Notes under the pieces: model-generated
The model's database searches: none
What the model was told of the DNA's origin: nothing
The model's input: only the letters and a program-made list of their open reading frames with translations
Shown: in pieces, positions 7,381 through 14,269 of the stretch
Position numbering within the stretch: position 1 is the first letter of the stretch
Layout of the letters: every line of letters begins with the position of its first letter
Translations under genes and position numbers: made by a program
Source: JAZDLR01 sp964540995
Lineage (GTDB): Bacteria > Patescibacteriota > Patescibacteriia > UBA1558 > 2-01-FULL-52-15
Assembly: GCA_964540995.1 (NCBI GenBank)
Contig: CAZIOU010000016.1
Coordinates: 1 to 19,561 of the forward strand
Direction: 5' to 3'
DNA length: 19,561 nucleotides

Positions 7381-7812
7381 ATGGCCCACAAACGAGAAGA
7401 AATTCGCAAAGCTGTTTTGGCTTTGCTTAACACACCCGTGTCTATGATTTATCCGACAGACGCAGGTGCAAATGTCTACGCAAACAGAGTCGCACCACTT
7501 TGGCAATCAGAACTTCCGGCGATTCTAATTTATGTTCGAAACGAAACCGCTGTTCGGCGGGCTCTCAACTCTCGACAGTCACTTAGAAACTTGAATCTAG
7601 TGATTGAAGCCTACGCCGAAGCAAACGACGCGGTGGACGATCAGCTTGATGATTTAGCGACGCAAATCGAAAATATCATTTCAGCCAATCCTTCACTCAC
7701 AGCTACTGCACTCGGGGCTGTCTTAACTGAAACAGAAATAACATTGGATGATTCCGGAGAAAAACTTCTCGGGAAACTCACACTCAATTTTGAAGTTCAA
7801 TACATTGAATAA
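7381..7812 (+). CDS. Tail terminator protein (gpU-like)
   Basis: This 143-residue protein probably caps the growing tail tube and later binds the head connector. It has the alpha/beta order seen in lambda gpU: an N-terminal helix (HKREEIRKAVLALLN), a variable loop ending in WQSELPAILIYVRNE (about 40-55), a strand (RNLNLVIEAYAEA), a long helix (DDQLDDLATQIENIIS) and a C-terminal strand pair (EKLLGKLTLNFEVQYIE). Its place directly before the tail tube gene matches lambda U before V. No separate gpZ-like gene is seen between the FII-like and U-like genes, so the tail completion set here looks smaller than in lambda. AAAGGA lies 8 bases upstream of the ATG. Confidence 0.75.
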   Translation: MAHKREEIRKAVLALLNTPVSMIYPTDAGANVYANRVAPLWQSELPAILIYVRNETAVRRALNSRQSLRNLNLVIEAYAEANDAVDDQLDDLATQIENIISANPSLTATALGAVLTETEITLDDSGEKLLGKLTLNFEVQYIE

Positions 7813-7826
7813 GGAAGCATAACAAG

Positions 7827-9014
7827 ATGGCTTTGACAGTAAAACAAAATACAACCATCGCGATTGAAGAAGAAGTCACCGAAGGCACATACGTTGCCCC
7901 AGCCGGTGCAAGTAGCTTCCTTCAAACACTCGCGGACGGAACAGAAATCACTCCCTCTAAAGAACTTTTGGAGCGAAACATCTTCAACGGCTCGCTCGGG
8001 AAAACTTCTCCGCGAACGGGTACAAGAACCGTTTCCGGTGCAATTCCAGTAGAGGCCCGCGCTAACTCGACAGCGGGTTCCGCACCTGAATACGACAAGT
8101 TGATGAAATCGGCTTTCGGTTCGCGCCGTCAAGCCACCACAACAACTACAACAAAGGCTTCGGGAAACACGGCGACAGTTCTTCAAATCGAAGACGCTGA
8201 CATTTCTAAATTCGCGGTTGGTGACATCGTACTTGTGAAACAGAGCGGCGCTTATCACGTTTCTCCAATCACAGCGAAATCCACCGGGACAGGTACAGCT
8301 ACAATCACATTGTTGGTAGCGCACCCATCCGGTGACATGACTGATTCGGTTGTGATCGAGAAGTTCACAACATACAAACTCGCAAACAGCGGACACCCGT
8401 CGCTCTCTATTTCCAAATACGTCGACGACGCTGTTTTGGAAAAAGCAATCGGCGCTCGTGTCACTAGCGTGGCACTTGAAGGCTTTGCTACAGGTCAAAT
8501 CCCTTCTCTGAACTTTGGTTTTGAAGGATTGGACTTTGATCGCGAAGTGGCTGCACCCGGATACACACCGAGTTACGATTCGGCACTTCCACCTATCGTC
8601 CTCGACGCTCGACTTTATATGGACGGCGTTGCGGTTGATGTAAACGAAGTGACAGTCAGTATCGAAAACACTCTCGGATTTGCGACAGCGATTTCCGCAG
8701 AGAACGGTCGAACATCTGGTCGTGCGACTTCTCGCTCGGTTACAGGTACGTTCAACCCATACAAACAGGACGACTCTATCGCGAACTTCACCAAGTTCAA
8801 AGATAACACAGCGTTTAGTTTGTTTGCCTACGCGAAGGTCCCAACTTCAACGGCTGGTCAGTTTGGTCAAATCGTGGCCTTCTACTTGCCGAATTGTCTC
8901 ATCACTGAACTCGGTGAGGCGGATCAAGACGGACTTCTCCAAGAGACAGTCAGCTTCACAGCAAGTCGTGGTGCATCAGGTACGACCGACGAAATATTTT
9001 TCACGACGATTTGA
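7827..9014 (+). CDS. Major tail tube protein
   Basis: This 395-residue protein should stack in rings to form the tail tube. Typical tube-protein features are visible. The N-terminus (TVKQNTTIAIEEEVTEGTYVAP) matches the opening of Phage_tube_2-like proteins, ending in the 'EGT.VAP' motif. Then come LLERNIFNG and a GTRTVSGAIPVEAR strand, and the family-like core ALEGFATGQIPSLNFGFEGL. The C-terminal part has NCLITELGEADQDGLLQETVSFTA, the common closing strands. Residues about 105-175 hold an extra Thr-rich barrel-like insertion (IEDADISKFAVGDIVLVKQSG), which probably projects from the tube. The start has AAGGAAG about 9 bases upstream. Codon use is CGN-rich with few AGA codons, as expected for an abundant protein. 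Confidence 0.85.
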   Translation: MALTVKQNTTIAIEEEVTEGTYVAPAGASSFLQTLADGTEITPSKELLERNIFNGSLGKTSPRTGTRTVSGAIPVEARANSTAGSAPEYDKLMKSAFGSRRQATTTTTTKASGNTATVLQIEDADISKFAVGDIVLVKQSGAYHVSPITAKSTGTGTATITLLVAHPSGDMTDSVVIEKFTTYKLANSGHPSLSISKYVDDAVLEKAIGARVTSVALEGFATGQIPSLNFGFEGLDFDREVAAPGYTPSYDSALPPIVLDARLYMDGVAVDVNEVTVSIENTLGFATAISAENGRTSGRATSRSVTGTFNPYKQDDSIANFTKFKDNTAFSLFAYAKVPTSTAGQFGQIVAFYLPNCLITELGEADQDGLLQETVSFTASRGASGTTDEIFFTTI

Positions 9015-9450
9015 TAACGCAAGCGGCACCTCTGACGGGGGCCGTGTGACGCGAGCGGCGTTTTCGTACTGGAAGGGTTAACACTTTCAGAGCTTTGTTG
9101 TGGGCGAGATTAGGGCGGATAATGCCCCCCACTAACCGCTTAGACGTGGCCCCGGTCTCATACGGGGCACTTGAATGAACTTATCTAGGGAGACTTCTAG
9201 AGTAGGTGAATTTTGGTTCAATTCCAAACACTTAGATAAGTTCCTTGAGGTCGGAAGCATGCAAGCTGTAGTGCCAGCGGTCCCTATAATGGACGTACTC
9301 GCATCACTGGAGACATGCAGATGAAGACAATATTCGGTGCCGAACGAGTGGGACGATGAAAAGCAAGGTTTACAACTGCGCTCAGTAAAAACCCACAGTA
9401 AGCACATGGCGGAAGTCGCGAACCGCCCGACCTTTTTTTCAGGAGAAAAT
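9015..9450 (+). ncRNA. 436-base gene-free, hairpin-rich interval (possible structured RNA)
   Basis: This is the only gap over 300 bases in the window, and it splits tail tube from tail chaperone genes. No reading frame here has a ribosome binding site or recognisable product. Structures seen in order are: GCCG (9041-9044)/CGGC (9056-9059) just before TTTT, a weak terminator-like element; GTGGG (9100-9104)/CCCAC (9128-9132); an 8-bp stem with one bulge, 9146-9154/9163-9170; the long tRNA-like element at 9177-9243; GCTG (9265-9268)/CAGC (9275-9278); GTCC (9280-9283)/GGAC (9291-9294); GGCGG (9408-9412)/CCGCC (9423-9427) a few bases before T7 (9433-9439). A TATAAT lies at 9285-9290 without a matching -35. 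Whether it is a stable RNA, a long leader of the chaperone genes, or remnants of a lost gene is open. Confidence 0.4.
9177..9243 (+). ncRNA. tRNA-like three-way element inside the gap
   Basis: A 13-bp helix joins GAACTTATCTAGG (9177-9189) and CTTAGATAAGTTC (9231-9243), with one G-T wobble. Enclosed are a 5-bp hairpin TTTGG (9212-9216)/CCAAA (9224-9228) with the 7-base loop TTCAATT, which matches the tRNA T-loop consensus, and a weak hairpin TTC (9195-9197)/GAA (9208-9210) whose loop carries GG (9205-9206), as a D-loop does. There is no anticodon arm and no CCA. It is therefore not a tRNA gene, but the layout resembles the tRNA-like part of other RNAs. The helix and T-arm are seen directly. 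The RNA function is inference. Confidence 0.4.
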
Positions 9451-9876
9451 ATGGCACGAATTTATCGAAAAACGGATAGAATTACAGTCAAGGTCGACGA
9501 CATCACTATCAAGATTGCACCGTTGTCGGTCCACCAAAAAGTCGAGATTCAAAACGCGATGGTTCTCGGTCGGATGAACGCCGACCTCTCGGAACAGATG
9601 CGCGGAATCTCTTTGTCGCTGAAATACAGCGTTAAGGGTGTCGAGGGTTTACAAGACTCGGACGGCAACAATTACCAACTGAAATTCGAGGGTGACTCTC
9701 TCTCCGACGAATCGGTTGATGATCTAATGAATATCGAAATTTCAAAGAAACTCACGATGATTTGCGCGGGTATCCTTAACGGAATCCCGGACGAATTCTC
9801 CGATCAGTTTGGAAACAAGCTCGAAGGTGTTGAGCTAATCAAGACACAAAAGGAAGACGCTCAAAAAAACGTCTAG
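9451..9876 (+). CDS. Tail assembly chaperone G-like protein
   Basis: This 141-residue protein is in the position of lambda gpG, between tube and tape measure. Lambda gpG coats the tape measure protein during tail assembly and is absent from the virion. The sequence is beta-rich at the N-terminus (RITVKVDDITIKIAPLSV), then helical and acidic (SDESVDDLMNIEISKKLTMICAGI). The start ATG 9451 is chosen because of a strong AGGAG 7 bases upstream. An upstream in-frame GTG at 9337 would add 38 residues of low-complexity polar sequence with no ribosome binding site. Near the 3' end is an in-frame A AAA AAC heptamer (9864-9870), two codons before the stop, that can redirect some ribosomes into the following reading frame. 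Confidence 0.85.
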   Translation: MARIYRKTDRITVKVDDITIKIAPLSVHQKVEIQNAMVLGRMNADLSEQMRGISLSLKYSVKGVEGLQDSDGNNYQLKFEGDSLSDESVDDLMNIEISKKLTMICAGILNGIPDEFSDQFGNKLEGVELIKTQKEDAQKNV

Positions 9877-9917
9877 ACGTGAACTTCTCGAATCTTTTGG
9901 TCGATTTGATAGTTCAC
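9864..9917 (+). promoter_or_regulatory. -1 programmed ribosomal frameshift site (G / G-T)
   Basis: The heptamer A AAA AAC (9864-9870) is in the correct register, with codons AAA at 9865 and AAC at 9868 in the zero frame. The next codon is GTC, then TAG. A -1 slip continues as CGT CTA GAC GTG AAC and enters the downstream ORF without a stop. GTGAAC (9879-9884) can pair with GTTCAC (9912-9917), a possible stimulatory stem 8 bases after the heptamer. A 12-base perfect palindrome, ACGTCTAGACGT (9869-9880), overlaps the site. Frameshifting at this gene pair is conserved across siphophages and first defined in lambda G/T. Confidence 0.85.
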
Positions 9918-10343
9918 AAGGCGTTTAGCGTTTCCGAAATAAGCACCGCCGATTATATCAACTTAGTCGGCAACTATAACCACGCGATTCAGGGCGGTCG
10001 AGAAGAAATCGACCCGAAGCTCGCTGCGCGTGGCTACTCTCAAGATGTTCTGAATCTCACGAAACAGAATCTCAAACATAACACAATCACATCTTGCGGA
10101 ATCAGATTTAAAAAACACTTGAGTAACTTCAAATATCCGCTTTTCGGATACGTTCTCACACTGTTTCAAAACTACGAACGCGGACAACTCCCGTTCGAAG
10201 GTTCTGTGTCGGATCAACCCGCGCAGATAATGGACATCTTTTCTCTTTTAGAAAGTCTAAAGGCGGAACAAGAAACCAAACTCAAAGAAAAAATGGGACA
10301 AAATGGCAGACGTAAACGCGAGAATCAAACTAGAACTCGTTGA
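9879..10343 (+). CDS. T domain of tail assembly chaperone G-T, made by -1 frameshift
   Basis: This frame has only a GTG at 9879 with no ribosome binding site, while the -1 frame from the slippery heptamer is open from 9870. It is therefore best read as the C-terminal part of a G-T fusion of about 297 residues (140 from G plus 157 from here). In lambda, the T part of G-T binds the tube protein and draws it to the tape measure scaffold coated by G. The sequence is helical (NFSNLLVDLIVHKAFSV, then KYPLFGYVLTLFQNYERG) with a basic end (RRKRENQTRTR). The last 41 bases overlap the tape measure gene in another frame, as is common. No independent function is suggested. Confidence 0.8.
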   Translation: MNFSNLLVDLIVHKAFSVSEISTADYINLVGNYNHAIQGGREEIDPKLAARGYSQDVLNLTKQNLKHNTITSCGIRFKKHLSNFKYPLFGYVLTLFQNYERGQLPFEGSVSDQPAQIMDIFSLLESLKAEQETKLKEKMGQNGRRKRENQTRTR

Positions 10344-12411
10344 CGGTCCCGCACAAAAAGCCCTCGCCGATTTCGTTAAGTCCTCAAACTCCGCAGATAA
10401 AGCGGTTTCCGGTCTCTCCGGTTCCCTCAAGAAAACCAAGTCGGGTGCGGACTCTCTCGGATTCTCATTCAAGGGCTTCGCGGACATCGTGAAGCGAGAC
10501 ATCGGGGAACAAGGATCAGATTCTCTAGGTAGGTTCGCGGCCCTAATCAACGGTCCTATGCTTTTAGCTTTAGGTGGTTTGGTCACTACAGGTTTCGCTC
10601 TAAAGAAAGCCCTCGACTTCACACTGTTAGCCGAACGCAACGAACAGATTTCGAATTCCTTCAACGCTATCGCACAGTCAGCAGGTCTCGCGGGTGACTC
10701 CCTTAGAGAAGGTTTGATTGCAGCGTCTCGCGGTCTTGCCGACGACGACGACATTCTTCGCGCTGCGAACAAGTCGATTATCGAGCTTGGTTCAAACGCA
10801 GATCGAATCCCTGAAATCATGGAAGTGGCTCGAAAGTCCACCGCTCTATTCGGCGGCGACCTAGTTCAGAACTTCGAAAACCTTTCTCAAGCCTTGGCGA
10901 GCGGAAACACAAAGGCACTGAAAAACATCGGTTTAGTTATAGACGCAGAGTCGGCACAACAAAAGTACGCCGCTTCGATAGGTGTTACGGTTTCCCAACT
11001 GACAGACGCCGGGAAAAAACAGGCAATCACAAACGCAGCACTTGAACAGGCTCAAGACCGATTCAAGGACGTTGACGAAACTTCAACGAAGGCGACCCAA
11101 GGTCTCCAACGATTCAAGGTTTCAACGGTTGAGTTTGTTGATGGGTTTGCTAGTGCTATAAGCCAATCCAAGTTGTTCGCCGGAACCTTCGAGTTCCTGT
11201 CTAACGCCGTGGACAAAGCCTCGGAAAGTATTACCCGAAACTTTGGGTCGGGTTCGGACCAACTTAAGATCAAACTTCAGGACACTAGAAAAGAAGTTGA
11301 ACAATACGAGACCCGCCTCGTCTCCCTAAAGGAACGTCTAGGTCGCTCGGTTGGTTCTGAAAAAGAAGGTGTCGCTGCTTCGATTGAAGTTCTCAATCAA
11401 AAGTTGACACTCTCGAAGCTAACCATTGAAGACACAGTCAAGGCGATTGGACGGCTCTCTAAGTCCCAACTACCTGACGAAAAGAAACCGAAAGACAACC
11501 AGGTAGACTTCGAAGCTGTTCGAAAAGCCCGATTGGACTCTGCAACTAAAATCGCAGAATCCGAAAGAGAACTCGCACGACAGACTGCGGACTTTCAAAT
11601 CGCTACAGTCGAGGACCGACTTTCCCGTCAAGAAATCACAGAGACCGAAGCCTTCGCTTTAAGGGCGGAAGCTGAATCGGCTCGAAGGATTGCAGACCAA
11701 GAGGCGGACGCCGCTCGATTTGTTTTAGAGAATGAAAATCTAAAGGCAAATCTAGACGCGAATCTACTAAATATAAACGACTACTACCTTCAACGTGATG
11801 CTCTCGCTAACAAGTTCGCCGCCGACTCTCTAAAGAGAAACGCCGACGAATTGAAATCGAAGCGAAAACTCGAAGAAGAAAAAGAGAAACTCGACAAGTT
11901 ACAACTGAAACAGACGGCGGACACCTTCGGGAACCTCACCGTGTTGATGCAGACGCAAAGTCGTGAACTCTTTGCGATTGGTAAAGCTGCAGCCTTGGCT
12001 CAAGCGTCTATCAACATTTCCGAAGCCATTACTAAAGCATACGCACAAACCGGGTTCTTCGGTGGACCCTTTGCTGCGGCGGCGGTTGGTATCGCGGGCG
12101 CTGTTCAGATCGCTAACATTGCAAGTCAGAATCCTTCGTTCGCAACGGGCGGTATCGTTCCGGGGAATAGCTTTTCCGGTGATCGAGTACAGGCCAATGT
12201 CAACTCGGGCGAGATGGTCATCACGAGACAACAACAAGCCAACTTGTTTAATCAGATCAAGTCCGGCGGCGGTGATAGCTCACGAATGGAATCTTTGTTG
12301 GGCGCGATCTACGGGGCAATCGAGAGTCAACCAATCGTCGTCAATGTCGGCGGGAAAACAGTCGTCGACACTTTGAGATCTGAACTTAGAAACGGTCGGA
12401 GTTTTGAATGA
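10303..12411 (+). CDS. Tape measure protein
   Basis: This protein sets tail length and is ejected ahead of DNA during infection. Its 702 residues, using roughly 0.15 nm per residue, predict a tail near 105 nm. A hydrophobic segment lies at about 84-101 (GPMLLALGGLVTTGFALKK). Long Ala/Glu/Lys/Arg-rich coiled-coil stretches follow (about 320-560), then an Ala/Gly-rich hydrophobic segment at 587-612 and the classical C-terminal block FATGGIVPGNSFSGD (613-627) with NSGEMVITR. The last segment ends in VVNVGGKTVVDTLRSEL. No lysozyme or peptidase insertion is seen. The gene starts inside the T frame and ends with an ATGA overlap with the next gene, so translation is probably coupled. Confidence 0.92.
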   Translation: MADVNARIKLELVDGPAQKALADFVKSSNSADKAVSGLSGSLKKTKSGADSLGFSFKGFADIVKRDIGEQGSDSLGRFAALINGPMLLALGGLVTTGFALKKALDFTLLAERNEQISNSFNAIAQSAGLAGDSLREGLIAASRGLADDDDILRAANKSIIELGSNADRIPEIMEVARKSTALFGGDLVQNFENLSQALASGNTKALKNIGLVIDAESAQQKYAASIGVTVSQLTDAGKKQAITNAALEQAQDRFKDVDETSTKATQGLQRFKVSTVEFVDGFASAISQSKLFAGTFEFLSNAVDKASESITRNFGSGSDQLKIKLQDTRKEVEQYETRLVSLKERLGRSVGSEKEGVAASIEVLNQKLTLSKLTIEDTVKAIGRLSKSQLPDEKKPKDNQVDFEAVRKARLDSATKIAESERELARQTADFQIATVEDRLSRQEITETEAFALRAEAESARRIADQEADAARFVLENENLKANLDANLLNINDYYLQRDALANKFAADSLKRNADELKSKRKLEEEKEKLDKLQLKQTADTFGNLTVLMQTQSRELFAIGKAAALAQASINISEAITKAYAQTGFFGGPFAAAAVGIAGAVQIANIASQNPSFATGGIVPGNSFSGDRVQANVNSGEMVITRQQQANLFNQIKSGGGDSSRMESLLGAIYGAIESQPIVVNVGGKTVVDTLRSELRNGRSFE

Positions 12412-13187
12412 GACTAATGGTTGAAAATTTCGCCACAGCAGCTGCGACTACGGTTACCGCTTCAAGCGCGAACTCAAGATTTCCACCCTCGAACCTTCAA
12501 AATCCCTTCCGTTCGGTTCGACTTCGTTCGGCAAACACGTCGGACCTGCGAATCACTTTCGATCTAGCTACCACTGAGGACATCGACTCGGTGGTTCTGT
12601 TTTGGCCTAAAGAGGATGGAATTCGGCTTTCATCTAGTGCAGTTGTAAAGATTCAAGCGAACGCGACAAACTCTTGGGGAAGCCCAGCAGTCGATCAGAC
12701 CTTGACCATCGACAATCAATACATGGTCGCGAGTCACTTCTTTTCAACGAATCAGAGCTACCGTTATTGGTCGGTTCTCATTAGCGACGCCGGAAACGCG
12801 AACGGGTTCCTTGAACTCGGTCTCGTGTGGCTTGGTAAAGGAATCGACGTTCCTAGTGCTCAAAACGGGTTTAAGTCTCAAATCTTAGACCGCAGTAAAG
12901 TGATCGAGACAGACTTCGGTCACAAATACGTCGACGTTTATCCGAAGCAACGACGAATCGAAATCAACTATTCCAATGTGGACTACGCGGACATTCAGAC
13001 ACTCGAAAACGCATATTCCTCGAACGGTGTAGAGATTCCGGTCTTGCTCGCCCTCGACCCAGAGGAAGCCGTCTTCGATAAGAACCACTTTTTAGTCTAT
13101 GGAAACTTCTCGAACTCTTTCGGTCTTGGTCACGTCGTTTTCGACGCGCTCAACACTGAGGGAATCGTGATTGAGGAACTATCGTGA
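12408..13187 (+). CDS. Minor tail protein with discoidin-like beta-sandwich
   Basis: This 259-residue protein directly follows the tape measure, where lambda M and L sit, so a distal tail or tail-tip role is likely. The N-terminal half reads as an F5/8 type C (discoidin)-like beta-sandwich: 'FPPSNLQNPFRSVRLRS' followed by LRITFDLAT and IDSVVLF, then YRYWSVLIS and FLELGLVWLGKGI. The C-terminal half (about 155-259) is a second beta-rich domain (KYVDVYPKQRRIEINYSNV). Such two-part proteins are common at tail tips in siphophages whose distal proteins differ from lambda. The start ATGA overlaps the tape measure stop, with GGAG about 5 bases upstream. I do not recognise a specific named family. Confidence 0.6.
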   Translation: MRLMVENFATAAATTVTASSANSRFPPSNLQNPFRSVRLRSANTSDLRITFDLATTEDIDSVVLFWPKEDGIRLSSSAVVKIQANATNSWGSPAVDQTLTIDNQYMVASHFFSTNQSYRYWSVLISDAGNANGFLELGLVWLGKGIDVPSAQNGFKSQILDRSKVIETDFGHKYVDVYPKQRRIEINYSNVDYADIQTLENAYSSNGVEIPVLLALDPEEAVFDKNHFLVYGNFSNSFGLGHVVFDALNTEGIVIEELS

Positions 13188-13612
13188 AACTTGTCGTCCA
13201 CGAACTAACAGGCTCCGGTCTCTTTCAGACAGTTACGAGAGACCGGCGGACGATTGTCGAAGCGATTCGCCCTCACATCTATCGACACAATTTTCCAAGC
13301 GGGAACTTGAAAGTTCAGATTCTTACAGAGGCCGACGATTTGGTGGCTGAAAGTTCCGAGGTTCCGATTTCATCAATCGGGACCGAAGACTTCTTTCACG
13401 GGAATGTCCGGTTTCTTTTGAACGCTTATCTCGACAAAAACACCAACTACAAAATCAAACTAGTTGGAACTGGGGGCTACTCATTCAACGAGTCGGCCTA
13501 CATCGGTTGGTGCGTAGGGTTCGACCTCGGTCGCTACCCTGAAACGTATGAACCCGAAACACTTCTCAACAAACCGCTCGATCTAGAGATTTGGTCTCGA
13601 TCAGAGCGATAA
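13184..13612 (+). CDS. Probable tail-tip beta-sandwich protein
   Basis: This 142-residue protein starts at GTG 13184, overlapping the previous stop by 4 bases (GTGA), with GAGGA 6 bases upstream. That suggests coupled translation and a shared structure with the preceding protein. The sequence is beta-rich with no membrane segment: LVVHELTGSG, GNLKVQILTE, FFHGNVRFLLNAYLDKNTNYKIKLVG and GWCVGFDLGRYPETYEPE. The 'dAYLDKNTNYKIKL..TG.Y' stretch resembles carbohydrate-binding or tail-fibre jelly-roll domains. I do not recognise a family with certainty. It is the last tail gene before the inserted block at 13627-16609. A structural or receptor-contact role is inferred from context. Confidence 0.55.
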   Translation: MKLVVHELTGSGLFQTVTRDRRTIVEAIRPHIYRHNFPSGNLKVQILTEADDLVAESSEVPISSIGTEDFFHGNVRFLLNAYLDKNTNYKIKLVGTGGYSFNESAYIGWCVGFDLGRYPETYEPETLLNKPLDLEIWSRSER

Positions 13613-13626
13613 GGAATCGAATTTTA

Positions 13627-14268
13627 ATGATTATCTATGTCATAGCAAATGCTGTGAACGGGAAGCTATACGTCGGCCAAACTACACAGACTATAGAAAT
13701 GAGATGGAAGCAGCATCTATCTAAAGACCGAAGGTGTGCGGCAATATCTAATGCCATCAACAAATACGGTCCCGACAAGTTTTTTATCTTTGAAATCGCT
13801 AGATGCAGAACACTAGAAGAATTGAACGTGTTGGAAGAATCAATAATAGCAGATCTAAACACAGTAGCACCAAATGGATATAATTTGCGGTCCGGTGGAC
13901 TGAACAAGAAACATTCAGAACTTTCTAAAAAGAAAATGAGTGAAATTCAGAAGAAGCTATATTCGTCAAAATACAAAGACGGTGTCTATCCTAACTCCGG
14001 CAAGAAAAGAACTGCGGAGCAAAGGCAACATCTCTCTAGAGTTCACACGGGAAAAAAACAAACTCCCGAACAAATAGAAAAAAGACGCTTAAAATTGTTC
14101 AAACCTGTTGAGTGTATCACAAATGGCGTCACATACGAATCAATGGGCGCAGCCGCAGAAGCTCTAAACATCAATCGAGATACAGTCACACAGTTAATCA
14201 AAAATCCAAACGCTCGCAGGGGCTACCCTCATTGTGGTCTCGAATTTCGGTTCGTTAAAAGGAAATAA
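13627..14268 (+). CDS. GIY-YIG homing endonuclease (free-standing)
   Basis: This DNA endonuclease of 213 residues promotes its own spread into phages lacking it. The GIY-YIG domain is residues 1-90: IYVIAN (3-8), LYVGQT (14-19), conserved R27 in MRWKQH, catalytic-type E71 in LEESII, and YNLRSGG (85-91). A NUMOD3-like linker follows with paired SGKK/TGKK plus 'T.EQ....S' repeats (124-153). A C-terminal NUMOD1/IENR1-like helix-turn-helix ends it (VECITNGVTYESMGAAAEALNI), for site recognition. The ATG at 13627 is used because the domain begins there. A longer frame from 13591 overlaps the upstream gene. Codon use is AT-rich (AGA, ATA) unlike neighbours, a sign of transfer. No intron signals are seen around it. 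Confidence 0.9.
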   Translation: MIIYVIANAVNGKLYVGQTTQTIEMRWKQHLSKDRRCAAISNAINKYGPDKFFIFEIARCRTLEELNVLEESIIADLNTVAPNGYNLRSGGLNKKHSELSKKKMSEIQKKLYSSKYKDGVYPNSGKKRTAEQRQHLSRVHTGKKQTPEQIEKRRLKLFKPVECITNGVTYESMGAAAEALNINRDTVTQLIKNPNARRGYPHCGLEFRFVKRK

Positions 14269-14269
14269 A

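Noticed and set aside
7797..8498. 233-residue minus-strand frame opposite the tail tube gene
   Set aside because: It is a Cys- and Arg-rich shadow of a clear tube gene, with no motif. The same reasoning removes the minus-strand frames at 1109-1579, 10257-10841 and 15570-16166.
8680..9081. 133-residue + strand frame overlapping the tube gene end
   Set aside because: It is an alternate-frame shadow rich in Arg, Ser and Gln without a start signal. The -1/+1 relation to the tube gene has no slippery site.
9177..9243. A genuine tRNA or tmRNA gene because of the TTCAATT loop
   Set aside because: There is no 7-bp acceptor directly following the T-arm, no anticodon arm and no CCA-compatible end. 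I kept it only as a tRNA-like element.
9285..9290. TATAAT as a promoter for the chaperone genes
   Set aside because: No -35-like hexamer occurs 16-18 bases upstream and there is no extended -10 TG, so a single hexamer match is not enough.
9100..9330. Group I intron in the gap
   Set aside because: I could not find the P/Q/R/S core elements, and both flanking genes are complete, so there is no split exon.
9132..9407. Antisense 91-residue frame in the tube-chaperone gap
   Set aside because: Composition is rich in Cys and Ser with no motif, no ribosome binding site is seen, and no other gene lies on that strand. It overlaps the hairpins.
9337..9450. Extended N-terminus of the G-like protein from GTG 9337
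   Set aside because: No ribosome binding site is present there, while ATG 9451 has a strong AGGAG. The added residues are polar and not conserved-looking.
13613..14269. Intron hosting the GIY-YIG gene
   Set aside because: The genes on both sides are intact with their own stops and starts, and there is no ribozyme core. It is a free-standing endonuclease.
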